Assembly: GCA_964584255.1 (NCBI GenBank) | Contig: CAZOZM010000017.1 | Coordinates: 1 to 36,958, forward strand | Source of the DNA: UBA3775 sp964584255 | GTDB lineage: Bacteria > Bacillota > Clostridia > Lachnospirales > Lachnospiraceae | Direction of reading: 5' to 3' | DNA: 36,958 nucleotides | Part shown: positions 1 through 9,043 of the stretch, in pieces | Position numbering within the stretch: the stretch's first letter is position 1 | Layout: each line of letters begins with the position of its first letter | Translations under genes and position numbers: made by a program | The notes under the pieces: model-generated | Seen by the model: only the letters and a program-made list of their open reading frames with translations | Told to the model about the DNA's origin: nothing | Databases searched by the model: none

Positions 1-607
1 GAACATATTCATCGATTGTGTGCATAAGTTCAAGAACTTTGTCACCCCATTCGCTGTTTGGATCTTCAAGAGCTTTAAGAGCTGAACCCTGGATGATTGG
101 TGTATCATCGCCTGGGAAATCATATTCATTTAATAATTCTCTGATTTCCATATCAACTAATTCAAGAAGTTCTGGATCATCAACCATATCACACTTGTTC
201 ATGAATACAACGATATAAGGAACACCTACCTGACGTGAAAGAAGGATGTGCTCTTTTGTCTGAGCCATAACACCGTCTGTAGCAGCTACAACGAGGATAG
301 CACCATCCATCTGAGCAGCACCTGTGATCATGTTCTTAACGTAGTCAGCATGTCCAGGACAGTCAACGTGTGCATAGTGTCTGTTTTCTGTTTCGTACTC
401 AACGTGAGAAGTAGAAATTGTGATACCTCTTTCTCTTTCTTCCGGAGCCTTATCGATGTTTTCGAATGCAACAGCTTCACCAGTACCAAGTCTTACATTT
501 AAAGTCTTTGTAATAGCTGCTGTTAAAGTTGTCTTACCATGATCTACGTGACCAATGGTACCAATGTTACAATGAGCTTTGCTTCTCTCAAATTTAGCCT
601 TTGCCAT
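1..607 (-). CDS. tuf: Elongation factor Tu, N-terminal part (cut by window edge)
   Basis: EF-Tu is the GTPase that carries aminoacyl-tRNA to the ribosome. The 202 codons visible hold the N-terminal G domain: the P-loop GHVDHGKTT about 20 residues in, the switch I region ending in RGITI, DCPGH, and NKCD. The start is ATG at 607, preceded by a strong AGGAGG. The C-terminal half lies beyond base 1. It is the last visible gene of the str operon but has its own good promoter in the 128-base gap after fusA, which fits the high and separate expression of tuf known in many bacteria. Sequence identity to the family is unmistakable; nothing odd is seen. Confidence 0.98.
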   Translation of the reverse strand, partial: MAKAKFERSKAHCNIGTIGHVDHGKTTLTAAITKTLNVRLGTGEAVAFENIDKAPEERERGITISTSHVEYETENRHYAHVDCPGHADYVKNMITGAAQMDGAILVVAATDGVMAQTKEHILLSRQVGVPYIVVFMNKCDMVDDPELLELVDMEIRELLNEYDFPGDDTPIIQGSALKALEDPNSEWGDKVLELMHTIDEYV

Positions 608-667
608 TTTAAATTCCTCCTGAATCTGATAATTGCGCAAATTGCGCCATCGCATATATATGTCACC

Positions 668-696
668 ATTATATTTCATTCCCCATTTTTGGTCAA
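668..696 (-). promoter_or_regulatory. tuf promoter
   Basis: On the minus strand TTGACC (691-696) and TATAAT (668-673) are separated by exactly 17 bases, about 60 bases before the tuf start codon. This would give tuf an extra transcript independent of the str operon read-through. Confidence 0.75.
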
Positions 697-735
697 GTGA
701 ATTTTATAATGTGAACACTGCTTTTACTGTTTTTT

Positions 736-2853
736 TTACTTATCCTTGTTGTTAAGGATTGATTCCTGAACATTCTTTGGAACCTTCTCATATGTTGAGA
801 AGAACATTGAGTAAGCACCACGTCCCTGTGTCTTGGAACGAAGTGTTGTTGAGTAACCGAACATTTCGGAAAGTGGAACGAAACCACGAATAAGCTTTGT
901 TCCGTTGATATCCTCGGTTCCTTCGATACGTCCACGACGTGAGCTGATATCGCCGATTACATCACCCATATAATCTTCAGGTACTGTAACTTCAACTCTC
1001 ATGATAGGCTCAAGGAGTACAGGATCTGCTTTCTTCATTGCATCCTTGAATGCCATAGAACCGGCAATCTTAAATGCCATTTCATTAGAATCGACTTCAT
1101 GATATGAACCGTCATAGCAGTTTGCATGAACACCAAGTACAGGGAATCCACCAAGAATACCTGCCTTCATTGCATCCTGAATACCGGCATCAACCGCAGG
1201 GATATATTCCTTAGGAATAGAACCACCGACTGTTGTATTTTCAAACTCGTAAGTCTTTTCTCCGTTAACATCCATTGGTGAGAAGATAACCTTACAGTGA
1301 CCATACTGTCCTGAACCACCGGACTGTTTCTTGTACTTGGAATCGATATTAACTTCTTTAGTAATACCTTCCTTGTAAGCAACCTGAGGTGCACCAACGT
1401 TTGCTTCTACCTTAAATTCTCTGAGAAGACGGTCTACAATGATTTCAAGATGGAGCTCACCCATACCTGCGATGATTGTCTGACCTGTTTCTTCATCTGT
1501 TCTGACTCTGAATGTTGGATCTTCTTCTGCAAGCTTAGCAAGAGCTTCACCCATCTTATCCTGACCGGCTTTTGTCTTAGGCTCGATTGCTACGTCAATA
1601 ACAGGCTCTGGGAATTCCATTGATTCAAGAATAACCGGATGAGCTTCATCACAAATTGTATCACCTGTTGTAGTAAGTTTGAAACCAACTGCAGCAGCGA
1701 TATCACCGGAGTAAACTTTATCAAGTTCCATACGCTTATTAGCATGCATCTGAAGGATACGTCCAACTCTTTCCTTCTTATTCTTTGTTGCATTAAGAAC
1801 ATAAGAACCGGAATTAAGAGTTCCTGAGTATACTCTGAAGTAAGCAAGCTTACCTACGAATGGGTCTGTCATAATCTTGAATGCAAGAGCTGCGAATGGT
1901 TCATCATCAGATGACTTTCTTTCAACTTCGTTGCCTTCTTCATCTACACCCTTGATATTTGGAATATCTGTTGGAGCAGGAAGGAACTCAACTACAGCAT
2001 CAAGAAGCTTCTGAACACCCTTGTTTCTGTAAGCTGTTCCGCAGTATACAGGAATAATCTGTACAGCGATTGTTGCTTTTCTGATTGCAGCCTTAAGTTC
2101 ATCAATTGATGGCTCAACGCCTTCAAGATATTTTTCAATAAGTTCATCATCTGTTTCACAAACAGCTTCAACCATCTTTTCATGCCATTCAGCTGCCTGA
2201 TCTGCCATATCTTCAGGGATGTCACAAACAGTGATGTCATCACCTGTATCATTGTTGTAGATATAAGCTCTCATCTCAAGAAGATCAATTACACCCTTGA
2301 AGTAATCTTCCTTACCGATTGGAAGCTCCATAGCTACAGGATTCTTTCCAAGTCTTGTTCTAATCATATCTACGCAATTGTAGAAGTTAGCACCGGAAAT
2401 GTCCATTTTATTAACAAATGCAAGACGTGGTACATTGTACTTGTCAGCCTGACGCCAAACTGTTTCAGACTGTGGTTCAACACCACCCTTTGCACAGAAA
2501 ACACCAACAGCACTATCAAGTACACGCAGTGAACGCTCAACTTCTACTGTGAAGTCAACGTGTCCCGGAGTATCAATGATATTGATTCTGTGCTCTAAAG
2601 CACCTGGCTTTGGCTTTGTTTCTTCTTCCAGAGTCCAGTGACATGTTGTAGCAGCAGAAGTAATTGTGATACCTCTTTCCTGCTCCTGTGCCATCCAGTC
2701 CATTGTAGCTGTACCTTCATGTGTATTACCAATCTTGTAATTTACACCTGTATAGTACAGAATACGTTCTGTAAGAGTTGTCTTACCGGCATCGATGTGA
2801 GCCATGATACCGATATTTCTTGTTCTCTCAAGCGGATATTCTCTTTCAGCCAA
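736..2853 (-). CDS. fusA: Elongation factor G
   Basis: EF-G is the ribosomal translocase GTPase. At 705 residues it is full length. The G domain shows AHIDAGKTT (about residues 18-26), RGITIT (60-65), DTPGH (94-98) and NKMD (148-151), followed by the usual domains II to V. There is a short acidic/basic insert at about residues 75-88, just before DTPGH. The start is TTG (2853), chosen because a GGGAGG lies 8 bases upstream and the next residues (AEREYPLERTRNIGI) are the normal EF-G N-terminus. It lies 39 bases after rpsG, so it is co-transcribed. The non-ATG start in so highly expressed a gene is unusual. Confidence 0.98.
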   Translation of the reverse strand: MAEREYPLERTRNIGIMAHIDAGKTTLTERILYYTGVNYKIGNTHEGTATMDWMAQEQERGITITSAATTCHWTLEEETKPKPGALEHRINIIDTPGHVDFTVEVERSLRVLDSAVGVFCAKGGVEPQSETVWRQADKYNVPRLAFVNKMDISGANFYNCVDMIRTRLGKNPVAMELPIGKEDYFKGVIDLLEMRAYIYNNDTGDDITVCDIPEDMADQAAEWHEKMVEAVCETDDELIEKYLEGVEPSIDELKAAIRKATIAVQIIPVYCGTAYRNKGVQKLLDAVVEFLPAPTDIPNIKGVDEEGNEVERKSSDDEPFAALAFKIMTDPFVGKLAYFRVYSGTLNSGSYVLNATKNKKERVGRILQMHANKRMELDKVYSGDIAAAVGFKLTTTGDTICDEAHPVILESMEFPEPVIDVAIEPKTKAGQDKMGEALAKLAEEDPTFRVRTDEETGQTIIAGMGELHLEIIVDRLLREFKVEANVGAPQVAYKEGITKEVNIDSKYKKQSGGSGQYGHCKVIFSPMDVNGEKTYEFENTTVGGSIPKEYIPAVDAGIQDAMKAGILGGFPVLGVHANCYDGSYHEVDSNEMAFKIAGSMAFKDAMKKADPVLLEPIMRVEVTVPEDYMGDVIGDISSRRGRIEGTEDINGTKLIRGFVPLSEMFGYSTTLRSKTQGRGAYSMFFSTYEKVPKNVQESILNNKDK

Positions 2854-2892
2854 GGTTTTTTCCTCCCTATAATATATTGTTTGAGAATAGAA

Positions 2893-3363
2893 TTACCAGC
2901 GATAATGAGCGAATGCCTTGTTCGCATCTGCCATTCTGTGCATTTCTTCTTTTCTCTTTACTGCGTTACCTGTGTTGTTAGATGCATCGATAATTTCGTT
3001 TGCAAGTCTGTCAACCTGTGTTTTTTCACTTCTCTTACGTGAGAATGTTGTGATCCAGCGAAGAGCAAGAGCCTGTCTTCTGTCTGGTCTTACTTCGATA
3101 GGTACCTGATATGTGGCACCACCGATACGACGTGCTTTTACTTCGAGTAATGGCATTGTGTTGTTCATAGCGGCTTCAAAAACCTCCATGGCATCCTTGC
3201 CTGTCTTCTCAGCAATCTGTTCAAAAGCACCATAAACGATCTTCTGAGCAGTTCCCTTTTTACCATCAAGCATGATGTTGTTGATGAGCTTTGTTACAAC
3301 CTTTGAGTTGTACATTGGATCTGCCAAAACATCTCTCTTCTGAATATGTCCTTTACGTGGCAC
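2893..3363 (-). CDS. rpsG: 30S ribosomal protein S7
   Basis: S7 nucleates assembly of the 30S head by binding the 3' domain of 16S rRNA. The 156 residues match the standard length, starting PRKGHIQKRDVLADP and ending with the basic tail AFAHYRW. The start codon is GTG at 3363, placed behind AAGGAGGG. It follows rpsL after an unusually long 207-base spacer and precedes fusA by 39 bases. In Escherichia coli S7 represses the str mRNA at the rpsL-rpsG spacer; whether the spacer here has that role is inference. Confidence 0.98.
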   Translation of the reverse strand: MPRKGHIQKRDVLADPMYNSKVVTKLINNIMLDGKKGTAQKIVYGAFEQIAEKTGKDAMEVFEAAMNNTMPLLEVKARRIGGATYQVPIEVRPDRRQALALRWITTFSRKRSEKTQVDRLANEIIDASNNTGNAVKRKEEMHRMADANKAFAHYRW

Positions 3364-3570
3364 GTTACTTCCCTCCTTAACATATTACCGGTTTCGTCCG
3401 GCCATTAATTCTTCGGTACTCACATTACTGTGTTCATGCTCATTATTTCTATTTAATACGCACCCAGCCACACTGCGCCAAGTGAAATAACCTGCATCTT
3501 TATAGTAAGTGATGTAACTTAATTTTCAGGCATTACTGCCCTGTTAAACTTTCCTTATCTGATTAAGGAA
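3364..3570 (-). promoter_or_regulatory. Long rpsL-rpsG spacer, possible S7 autoregulatory site
   Basis: This 207-base spacer holds no gene. Just upstream of the rpsG Shine-Dalgarno there is a short hairpin with CCGG arms (3388-3391 and 3398-3401). I see no clear promoter or terminator. In enterobacteria the equivalent spacer is the S7 binding site, so a similar role is possible but unproven. Confidence 0.35.
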
Positions 3571-3993
3571 TTACTTTTTAGCGTCCTTTGGTTTCTTAGC
3601 ACCGTACTTAGAACGTGACTGACGTCTCTTAGCTACGCCGGCTGTATCAAGAGTACCTCTGATGATGTGGTATCTTGTACCAGGAAGGTCCTTTACTCTA
3701 CCACCACGGATAAGAACAACGCTGTGCTCCTGAAGGTTGTGACCTTCACCAGGAATGTAGCTTGTTACTTCGATACCGTTTGAAAGACGTACTCTGGCAA
3801 TCTTTCTAAGAGCTGAGTTAGGCTTCTTTGGTGTTGCTGTTCTAACAGCTGTACAAACTCCACGCTTCTGTGGTGAAGAGTTGTTAACTGACTTCTTCTG
3901 TAATGAGTTAAAGCTCTTCTGTAATGCTGGAGCTGTTGACTTTGTCTGTAAAGACTTTCTGCCCTTTCTTACTAACTGGTTAAATGTAGGCAT
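3571..3993 (-). CDS. rpsL: 30S ribosomal protein S12
   Basis: S12 sits at the ribosomal decoding centre. The protein is 140 residues, the usual length in this phylum. The two decoding loops are intact: TPKKPNSALRK (Lys at about 56-57) and GGRVKDLPG (Lys at about 101). The lysines that correspond to Escherichia coli Lys43 and Lys88 are both present, so the common streptomycin-resistance substitutions are absent. The ATG at 3993 follows AGGAGGTGAAAGC. It is the first gene of the str operon, about 120 bases downstream of a perfect promoter. Confidence 0.98.
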   Translation of the reverse strand: MPTFNQLVRKGRKSLQTKSTAPALQKSFNSLQKKSVNNSSPQKRGVCTAVRTATPKKPNSALRKIARVRLSNGIEVTSYIPGEGHNLQEHSVVLIRGGRVKDLPGTRYHIIRGTLDTAGVAKRRQSRSKYGAKKPKDAKK

Positions 3994-4042
3994 GCTTTCA
4001 CCTCCTATGTTATTTAAACCTTTATTGGTTCATCATGTGGCT

Positions 4043-4092
4043 GATAGCTGCGTCGATTAAAAACGACTATCGGTGTGTACTTTTCGGCACAC
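4043..4092 (-). promoter_or_regulatory. Structured leader of the str operon mRNA
   Basis: Between the promoter and rpsL the transcript can form two hairpins. One is GTGTG/CACAC (4088-4092 with 4073-4077). The other is a bulged stem in 4043-4071 with GATA/TATC and GTCG/CGAC pairs around a U-rich loop. The first stem has five pairs and the second about eight. This could be an autoregulatory ribosomal-protein leader or merely a stabilising 5' structure. Confidence 0.35.
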
Positions 4093-4122
4093 AAAACAAC
4101 GCCGCAAACGCGCGCAAAATAA

Positions 4123-4151
4123 ATTATACATATGTGCCTCTCTTATGTCAA
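4123..4151 (-). promoter_or_regulatory. str operon promoter (perfect consensus)
   Basis: The minus strand reads TTGACA (4146-4151), a 17-base spacer, and TATAAT (4123-4128). It is a perfect sigma-A consensus, expected for a ribosomal protein operon. It lies about 130 bases upstream of rpsL and back to back with the rpoD promoter. Confidence 0.88.
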
Positions 4152-4216
4152 CCCGTTTTTTATTTTTTTGTGCTGAATTTTTTTGTGTCATTACCTTATT
4201 ATAACGCAGCTTTAGT

Positions 4217-4245
4217 TTGACATAATGTTCTGCCTGTGATATTAT
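4217..4245 (+). promoter_or_regulatory. rpoD promoter
   Basis: TTGACA (4217-4222) and TATTAT (4240-4245) are 17 bases apart, with a TG one base before the -10 (extended -10). It lies about 40 bases upstream of the rpoD start. Confidence 0.75.
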
Positions 4246-4285
4246 AACTATCGATTGCGCTTAAACATCAAAATGGAGATTTTAA

Positions 4286-5398
4286 ATGGACAAACAGGAA
4301 CTTTTACTCAAAAAATTAGAAGAAATCAAATTAAAGGCAAAATCCGGCAACGGATTTATCGAGCAGGAGAAAATTGATGCCTGTCTCGCAGGTCTGGAAC
4401 TCAGTGCTTCAGACACACGCCTTATATATGATTATTTGCAGAAAAACGATATTATAATCATCGGAAGCGAAATGGTTGAAGATGGTCCTTCTGATGAAGA
4501 TATCGTTCTTATCGAAGATGATGATGCGGATAATGACGTCGACAAAGCGGACATGCTTGCCGATGCCATAAGTGATGACCCCGTAAGACAGTATCTTCGT
4601 GAAATCGGCTGCTATCCTCTTCTCGACATGGATGAGGAAATTGAGCTTGCAAAAAAAATCGAGGAAGGTGATGAGTATGCCAGAAAGAGACTTACCGAAT
4701 CCAACCTCAGACTTGTAGTAAGTATTGCCAAAAGATATCTCGGACGTGGTCTTTCCTTCCTTGACCTTATACAGGAGGGTAACCTCGGTCTCATCAAGGC
4801 TGTGGAGAAATTTGATTATCGCAAAGGATACAAGTTTTCAACCTATGCCACCTGGTGGATCAGACAGGCTATTTCACGTTCAATCGCAGACCAGTCAAGG
4901 ACAATCCGTATACCGGTTCATATGTCTGAAGTAATAAACCGTACTTACAAGGTTCAGAGACAGCTTGTACAGCAGCTTGGAAGAGATCCAAGCGAAAATG
5001 AACTTGCAGATGCCCTGGACATGCCTGTAAGCAAGGTTCGTGAAGTAATGAAAATTTCAACCGATCCTGTTTCACTGGACAAACCTATCGGAGAGGAAGA
5101 CGACAGCCATCTCGGCGACTTCATAAAGGACGAACGTTCAATGGGTCCTGAAGAAGCTGCCGCTTATATGCTCCTCAAAGAACAGATTGCCGAACTTCTC
5201 GGTACTCTTACGGACCGTGAACGCCGTGTGATTCAGTTGCGATACGGCCTTATCGATGGAGAAACTCACACTCTCGAAGAAGTCGGACGGGAATTCAATG
5301 TAACCAGGGAACGTATTCGTCAGATTGAAGCGAAGGCAATCAGAAAACTCAAGCAGCCTTCCAGACTCAGACTTCTTGAGGATTATAATACCAACTAA
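4286..5398 (+). CDS. rpoD: RNA polymerase primary sigma factor (SigA/RpoD)
   Basis: This is the vegetative sigma factor. The protein is 370 residues with a short acidic region 1 (DDDADND around residue 80). Then come region 1.2 (DPVRQYLREIG), region 2 with the NLRLVVSIAKRY and STYATWWIRQAI stretches that bind core and melt the -10, region 3, and region 4 with the helix-turn-helix (EEVGREFNVTRERIRQIEAKA) that reads the -35. All signatures are those of group 1 sigma factors. The start is ATG behind TGGAGAT. It is divergent from the str operon; no dnaG lies upstream, unlike the classic MMS operon. gltX follows after 91 bases in the same direction. Confidence 0.97.
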   Translation: MDKQELLLKKLEEIKLKAKSGNGFIEQEKIDACLAGLELSASDTRLIYDYLQKNDIIIIGSEMVEDGPSDEDIVLIEDDDADNDVDKADMLADAISDDPVRQYLREIGCYPLLDMDEEIELAKKIEEGDEYARKRLTESNLRLVVSIAKRYLGRGLSFLDLIQEGNLGLIKAVEKFDYRKGYKFSTYATWWIRQAISRSIADQSRTIRIPVHMSEVINRTYKVQRQLVQQLGRDPSENELADALDMPVSKVREVMKISTDPVSLDKPIGEEDDSHLGDFIKDERSMGPEEAAAYMLLKEQIAELLGTLTDRERRVIQLRYGLIDGETHTLEEVGREFNVTRERIRQIEAKAIRKLKQPSRLRLLEDYNTN

Positions 5399-5489
5399 AA
5401 CCTTACCGGCTTTTATGCCGAAAAAAATAATCATGGATTCCCTTTTCCGCGGAAGTTCGTCCGATAGAAAAGGTATCCGGGGAGGAAAT

Positions 5490-6959
5490 ATGAAAATCAG
5501 AACAAGATATGCTCCAAGCCCAACCGGTCGCATGCATGTAGGCAATCTCCGTACTGCCCTGTACGAATTTCTCATTGCCAAGCACGAGGGCGGTGACTTT
5601 ATACTCCGTATTGAAGATACGGATCGCGAAAGATATGTAGAAGGTGCTGTTGACATCATTTACAGAACAATGGCACAGACCGGTCTCGTACATGATGAAG
5701 GTCCTGACAAAGACAAGGGATATGGTCCTTATGTTCAGAGCGAACGTGTTAATTCCGGTCTTTATCTTGAATATGCAAAACAACTTATTGAAAAAGGAGA
5801 GGCCTACTATTGCTTCTGTGACCACGAACGTCTCGAAAGCCTTAAATGTGCAGTTGAGGGAAGTGATTCCGGTAAGGAAATCACAAAATATGACAAGCAC
5901 TGTCTCCACCTTAGCAAAGAAGAAATCGAATCCAATCTTGCAAAAGGTCTTCCTTATGTAATAAGACAGAACATTCCGGAAGAGGGTACAACAACCTTTA
6001 CGGATGCAATTTATGGCGAAATCACAGTAGAAAATGCTGAGCTTGATGACATGATTCTCATCAAGAGTGATGGCTATCCTACATACAATTTTGCAAACGT
6101 AATCGACGACCACCTCATGAAAATAACTCATGTCGTTAGAGGTAACGAGTATCTTTCATCCACACCGAAATATACACGACTTTACAATGCTTTCGGATGG
6201 GAGGAACCGGTATATATCCACTGTCCGTTAATCACTAATGAAGAACACCAGAAGCTTTCAAAGAGAAGCGGTCATTCTTCTTTCGAGGATCTTATCGAAC
6301 AGGGCTTCGTTGCTGAGGCAATCGTTAACTTCATTGCACTTCTCGGATGGAGTCCGGTAGGAAATCAGGAAATTTTCACTCTCGATGAGTTGATAAAGGA
6401 ATTTGATTACAATCATATTTCAAAGTCTCCTGCCGTATTTGACATGCAGAAACTCCGCTGGATGAACGGCGAATACATCAAAGCCATGGACAACGACCGT
6501 TATTATGAGCTGGCCCTTCCTTATATAAAGGAGGTAATTAAGGCCGATATTGATCTCAAGGCTGTTGCTGATCTTGTAAAGTCAAGAATCGAAACATTCC
6601 TTGACATCGCCGAAAAAATTAATTTCTTCGATTCTCTTCCTGATTATGACATTGCAATGTACACACACAAGAAGATGAAGACAAATTCAGAAATTTCACT
6701 CGAAGTTTTAAAGGAAATCCTTCCTATGTTCGAAGAACTTGATAACTATTCAGTACCTGCAATCGAAAAGGTATGTATGAATCTTGTAGAGAAAAAAGGC
6801 TGCAAGAACGGTATCGTTTTATGGCCTGTCCGCACTGCTGTTTCAGGTAAACAGATGACTCCGGGCGGTGCATATGAAATTATGGCTATTCTCGGCAAGG
6901 AAGAAAGCCTTAACAGAATCCGGATTGGTATCAAAAAACTTGAAGAAGCCGGATTATAA
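5490..6959 (+). CDS. gltX: Glutamyl-tRNA synthetase
   Basis: Class I synthetase charging tRNA-Glu. The start at 5490 is chosen because GGGGAGGAAAT precedes it and the family N-terminus (KIRTRYAPSPTGRMHVGN) begins right there; an upstream in-frame extension inside the 3' end of rpoD is not conserved-looking. The protein is 489 residues, the normal length. The HIGH-type motif is HVGN at about residue 16, and the KMSKS-type motif is KLSKR at about residue 250. The C-terminal anticodon-binding domain is complete. Its 3' end overlaps the possible N-terminus of the following helicase gene, so the two are probably co-transcribed. Confidence 0.96.
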   Translation: MKIRTRYAPSPTGRMHVGNLRTALYEFLIAKHEGGDFILRIEDTDRERYVEGAVDIIYRTMAQTGLVHDEGPDKDKGYGPYVQSERVNSGLYLEYAKQLIEKGEAYYCFCDHERLESLKCAVEGSDSGKEITKYDKHCLHLSKEEIESNLAKGLPYVIRQNIPEEGTTTFTDAIYGEITVENAELDDMILIKSDGYPTYNFANVIDDHLMKITHVVRGNEYLSSTPKYTRLYNAFGWEEPVYIHCPLITNEEHQKLSKRSGHSSFEDLIEQGFVAEAIVNFIALLGWSPVGNQEIFTLDELIKEFDYNHISKSPAVFDMQKLRWMNGEYIKAMDNDRYYELALPYIKEVIKADIDLKAVADLVKSRIETFLDIAEKINFFDSLPDYDIAMYTHKKMKTNSEISLEVLKEILPMFEELDNYSVPAIEKVCMNLVEKKGCKNGIVLWPVRTAVSGKQMTPGGAYEIMAILGKEESLNRIRIGIKKLEEAGL

Positions 6960-8952
6960 ACATTCAAAACTTAATTCCGGCCAGCTTTTGGCTGTATCAA
7001 CAATACAGGGCCCGGTCATGTGCATTGCAGGACCGGGTTCCGGAAAAACACTTACGATTGTCAATCGTCTTGCGGAAATGCTCGACGTATATAACATTTA
7101 TCCGCCTTCCGTTTTAGTCGTAACTTTCACCAGAGCCGCAGCCGTAAACATGCGAAAAAGGTTCATCCGACTTTATGGCGAAGACGGCGGACGAGTAAAT
7201 TTCGGAACTTTTCATTCCATATTTTTCCATATTTTAAGTCAAAGTAACGGATATAAAAAAGAAAACATCATAGACGACTTAACATCTTTCAAATTAATGC
7301 AATCGATACTTGACGGACGAAAACTTACCCTGTCCGGCAATCCGGAATTTGTCAGACAGGTTCTTGATGAAATTTCTAAATTTAAAGCATCTCGCCGGAA
7401 TATTTCTGAATTTTCCCCTTTATCAATGTCTAAAAAAGACTTTTCATCCGTTTTTACATCTTACCAAAGTTACCTTCACGAGATGAATCTGATTGATTTT
7501 GAGGACATGATGAATTGTACTTACGATCTTCTTACTGGGAATCCTAGTATACTCGAATTCTGGCAAAAAAAATTTCAATACATTCTTATCGACGAATTTC
7601 AGGACATAAATCCCATTCAGTACGAGATTATACGGCTCCTGGCTGCGCCGGAGAACAATATTTTTGCAGTAGGCGATGATGACCAGTCCGTTTATTCATT
7701 CAGAGGTGCTGTTCCGGATCTCATGAGAAAATTCACACAGGAATATAATGGAACGAAAATTATAACACTTGACATAAACTACAGATGCTCTGGAAAAATC
7801 GTAGAGGCCTCACAGCGACTTATACTAAACAACCATAACCGTTTTGAAAAGGATCTTAAGCCTTTTAAAACAGAGGGACGGGATATTACAATAAAAAGAT
7901 TCTCTACCGGAAGGGACGAATATACTTATCTGTGCCGTCTTATCTCTGCAAAGCTCGATTCAGGTGTTTCCCCGGATGATATTGCCATCCTGTACAGAAC
8001 CAATGCACAAAGCACCTCCTTCTGTCAGTATTTCATCAATTTCAATATCCCATTCAGGACTAAAGGATATATTCCATGCATTTACGACAATCGCTATATA
8101 TCTCCGATTATTGCATATCTTCGCTACCTTGCAGGCGACAGCTCACGCAATAACTTTCTTTTATTCTGCAATAAGCCTGTCCGATATATATCCAGAGACA
8201 TGCTTACAAACGAAAAAATCGATTTATATGATTTAATCAGCCGGGCGGAACAGGACGAAAAATACTATCTGACCGGAAATTTAAAGAAACTCATATCCGA
8301 TTGCTCAATTATGCAGAGACTTGGTACTTCTGCTGCCATACATTACATTAGAAAGGTTGTCGGCTATGATATGTTTCTCAAGCAGTCCGTAAATCTTTCA
8401 GGTTCTTTATACGAAGAAACAATCGACCTTCTTGATGAACTGGAAAGCGATGCCGCGCCTTATAAATCCTTTGCGGCATATCTCAATCATATAAGTGAAT
8501 ACAGGGAAAAACTCAGTGAATATCAGACTTCTTCTCCCGTCTCGGCCGTCAATCTGCTCACTTTTCACGGTTGTAAAGGTCTTGAATATGAATATGTATA
8601 CATTCCCGATTGTGTCGAGGGCATAACTCCGCACAGACTTTCACAGTCTGATGCTGAAATAGAAGAAGAACGACGCATGTTCTATGTGGCGACAACCAGG
8701 GCAAAATCCGAGCTTTACCTTTCATACTCCACAAACAGACAGGGGCACTCCGACGTAAAATGCTCCCGCTTTATAAAGGAAATACAGGATGTTAAATCCG
8801 TATCCGTCGGGCAGAGCATTTACCATGTCAAATATGGCTCCGGAAAAGTTCTCTCCGTCGACGGTGATACCTTTGTCATCAGGTTTGACTCTCTTATGGT
8901 GCCTAAAAAACTTAGTCTTAGCTATTGCATTGAACATGATCTGATTAACTGA
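6874..8952 (+). CDS. UvrD/PcrA-type superfamily 1 DNA helicase
   Basis: A 3'-5' helicase of superfamily 1 acting in repair or replication restart. Motifs in order: Q-motif region LNSGQLLAV, Walker A GPGSGKT (about residues 53-59), DEFQDIN (motif II), DDDQSVYSFRGA (motif III), LDINYRC (motif IV), LTFHGCKGLEYEYVYIPD (motif V) and EEERRMFYVATTRAK (motif VI). The C-terminal part, from IYHVKYGSGKVLSV to the end, matches the Tudor-like domain by which PcrA contacts RNA polymerase. About 690 residues is slightly shorter than PcrA. The start is uncertain: the first 30 codons run inside gltX, with GTG 6868, ATG 6874 and TTG codons at 6925 and 6940 all possible and no convincing Shine-Dalgarno. A hairpin terminator follows directly. 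Confidence 0.9.
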   Translation: MKLWLFSARKKALTESGLVSKNLKKPDYKHSKLNSGQLLAVSTIQGPVMCIAGPGSGKTLTIVNRLAEMLDVYNIYPPSVLVVTFTRAAAVNMRKRFIRLYGEDGGRVNFGTFHSIFFHILSQSNGYKKENIIDDLTSFKLMQSILDGRKLTLSGNPEFVRQVLDEISKFKASRRNISEFSPLSMSKKDFSSVFTSYQSYLHEMNLIDFEDMMNCTYDLLTGNPSILEFWQKKFQYILIDEFQDINPIQYEIIRLLAAPENNIFAVGDDDQSVYSFRGAVPDLMRKFTQEYNGTKIITLDINYRCSGKIVEASQRLILNNHNRFEKDLKPFKTEGRDITIKRFSTGRDEYTYLCRLISAKLDSGVSPDDIAILYRTNAQSTSFCQYFINFNIPFRTKGYIPCIYDNRYISPIIAYLRYLAGDSSRNNFLLFCNKPVRYISRDMLTNEKIDLYDLISRAEQDEKYYLTGNLKKLISDCSIMQRLGTSAAIHYIRKVVGYDMFLKQSVNLSGSLYEETIDLLDELESDAAPYKSFAAYLNHISEYREKLSEYQTSSPVSAVNLLTFHGCKGLEYEYVYIPDCVEGITPHRLSQSDAEIEEERRMFYVATTRAKSELYLSYSTNRQGHSDVKCSRFIKEIQDVKSVSVGQSIYHVKYGSGKVLSVDGDTFVIRFDSLMVPKKLSLSYCIEHDLIN

Positions 8953-8989
8953 AAAATCCCGACTATCATTTTCCGATAGTCGGGATTTT
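8953..8989. terminator. Bidirectional terminator between helicase and DUF1292 gene
   Basis: A perfect 15-base-pair stem, AAAATCCCGACTATC with GATAGTCGGGATTTT, around a 7-base loop. A-rich and T-rich flanks on both sides mean it can stop the helicase transcript from the left and the DUF1292 transcript from the right. Confidence 0.9.
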
Positions 8990-9043
8990 CATCTTCAAAA
9001 ACGCAGACCTGCCGGTCTCACATGTTTTCAGAACGGCAAAAGC

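Noticed and set aside
635..650. A GCGCAA/TTGCGC palindrome in the tuf leader as an operator
   Set aside because: The arms nearly touch and it lies downstream of the promoter; too short to support a claim.
5138..5659. A 173-codon minus-strand frame across the rpoD-gltX junction
   Set aside because: It overlaps two solid genes and has no family resemblance.
5403..6131. A 242-codon open frame on the minus strand inside gltX
   Set aside because: It is wholly antisense to a confident synthetase gene, has no Shine-Dalgarno and its product resembles nothing known.
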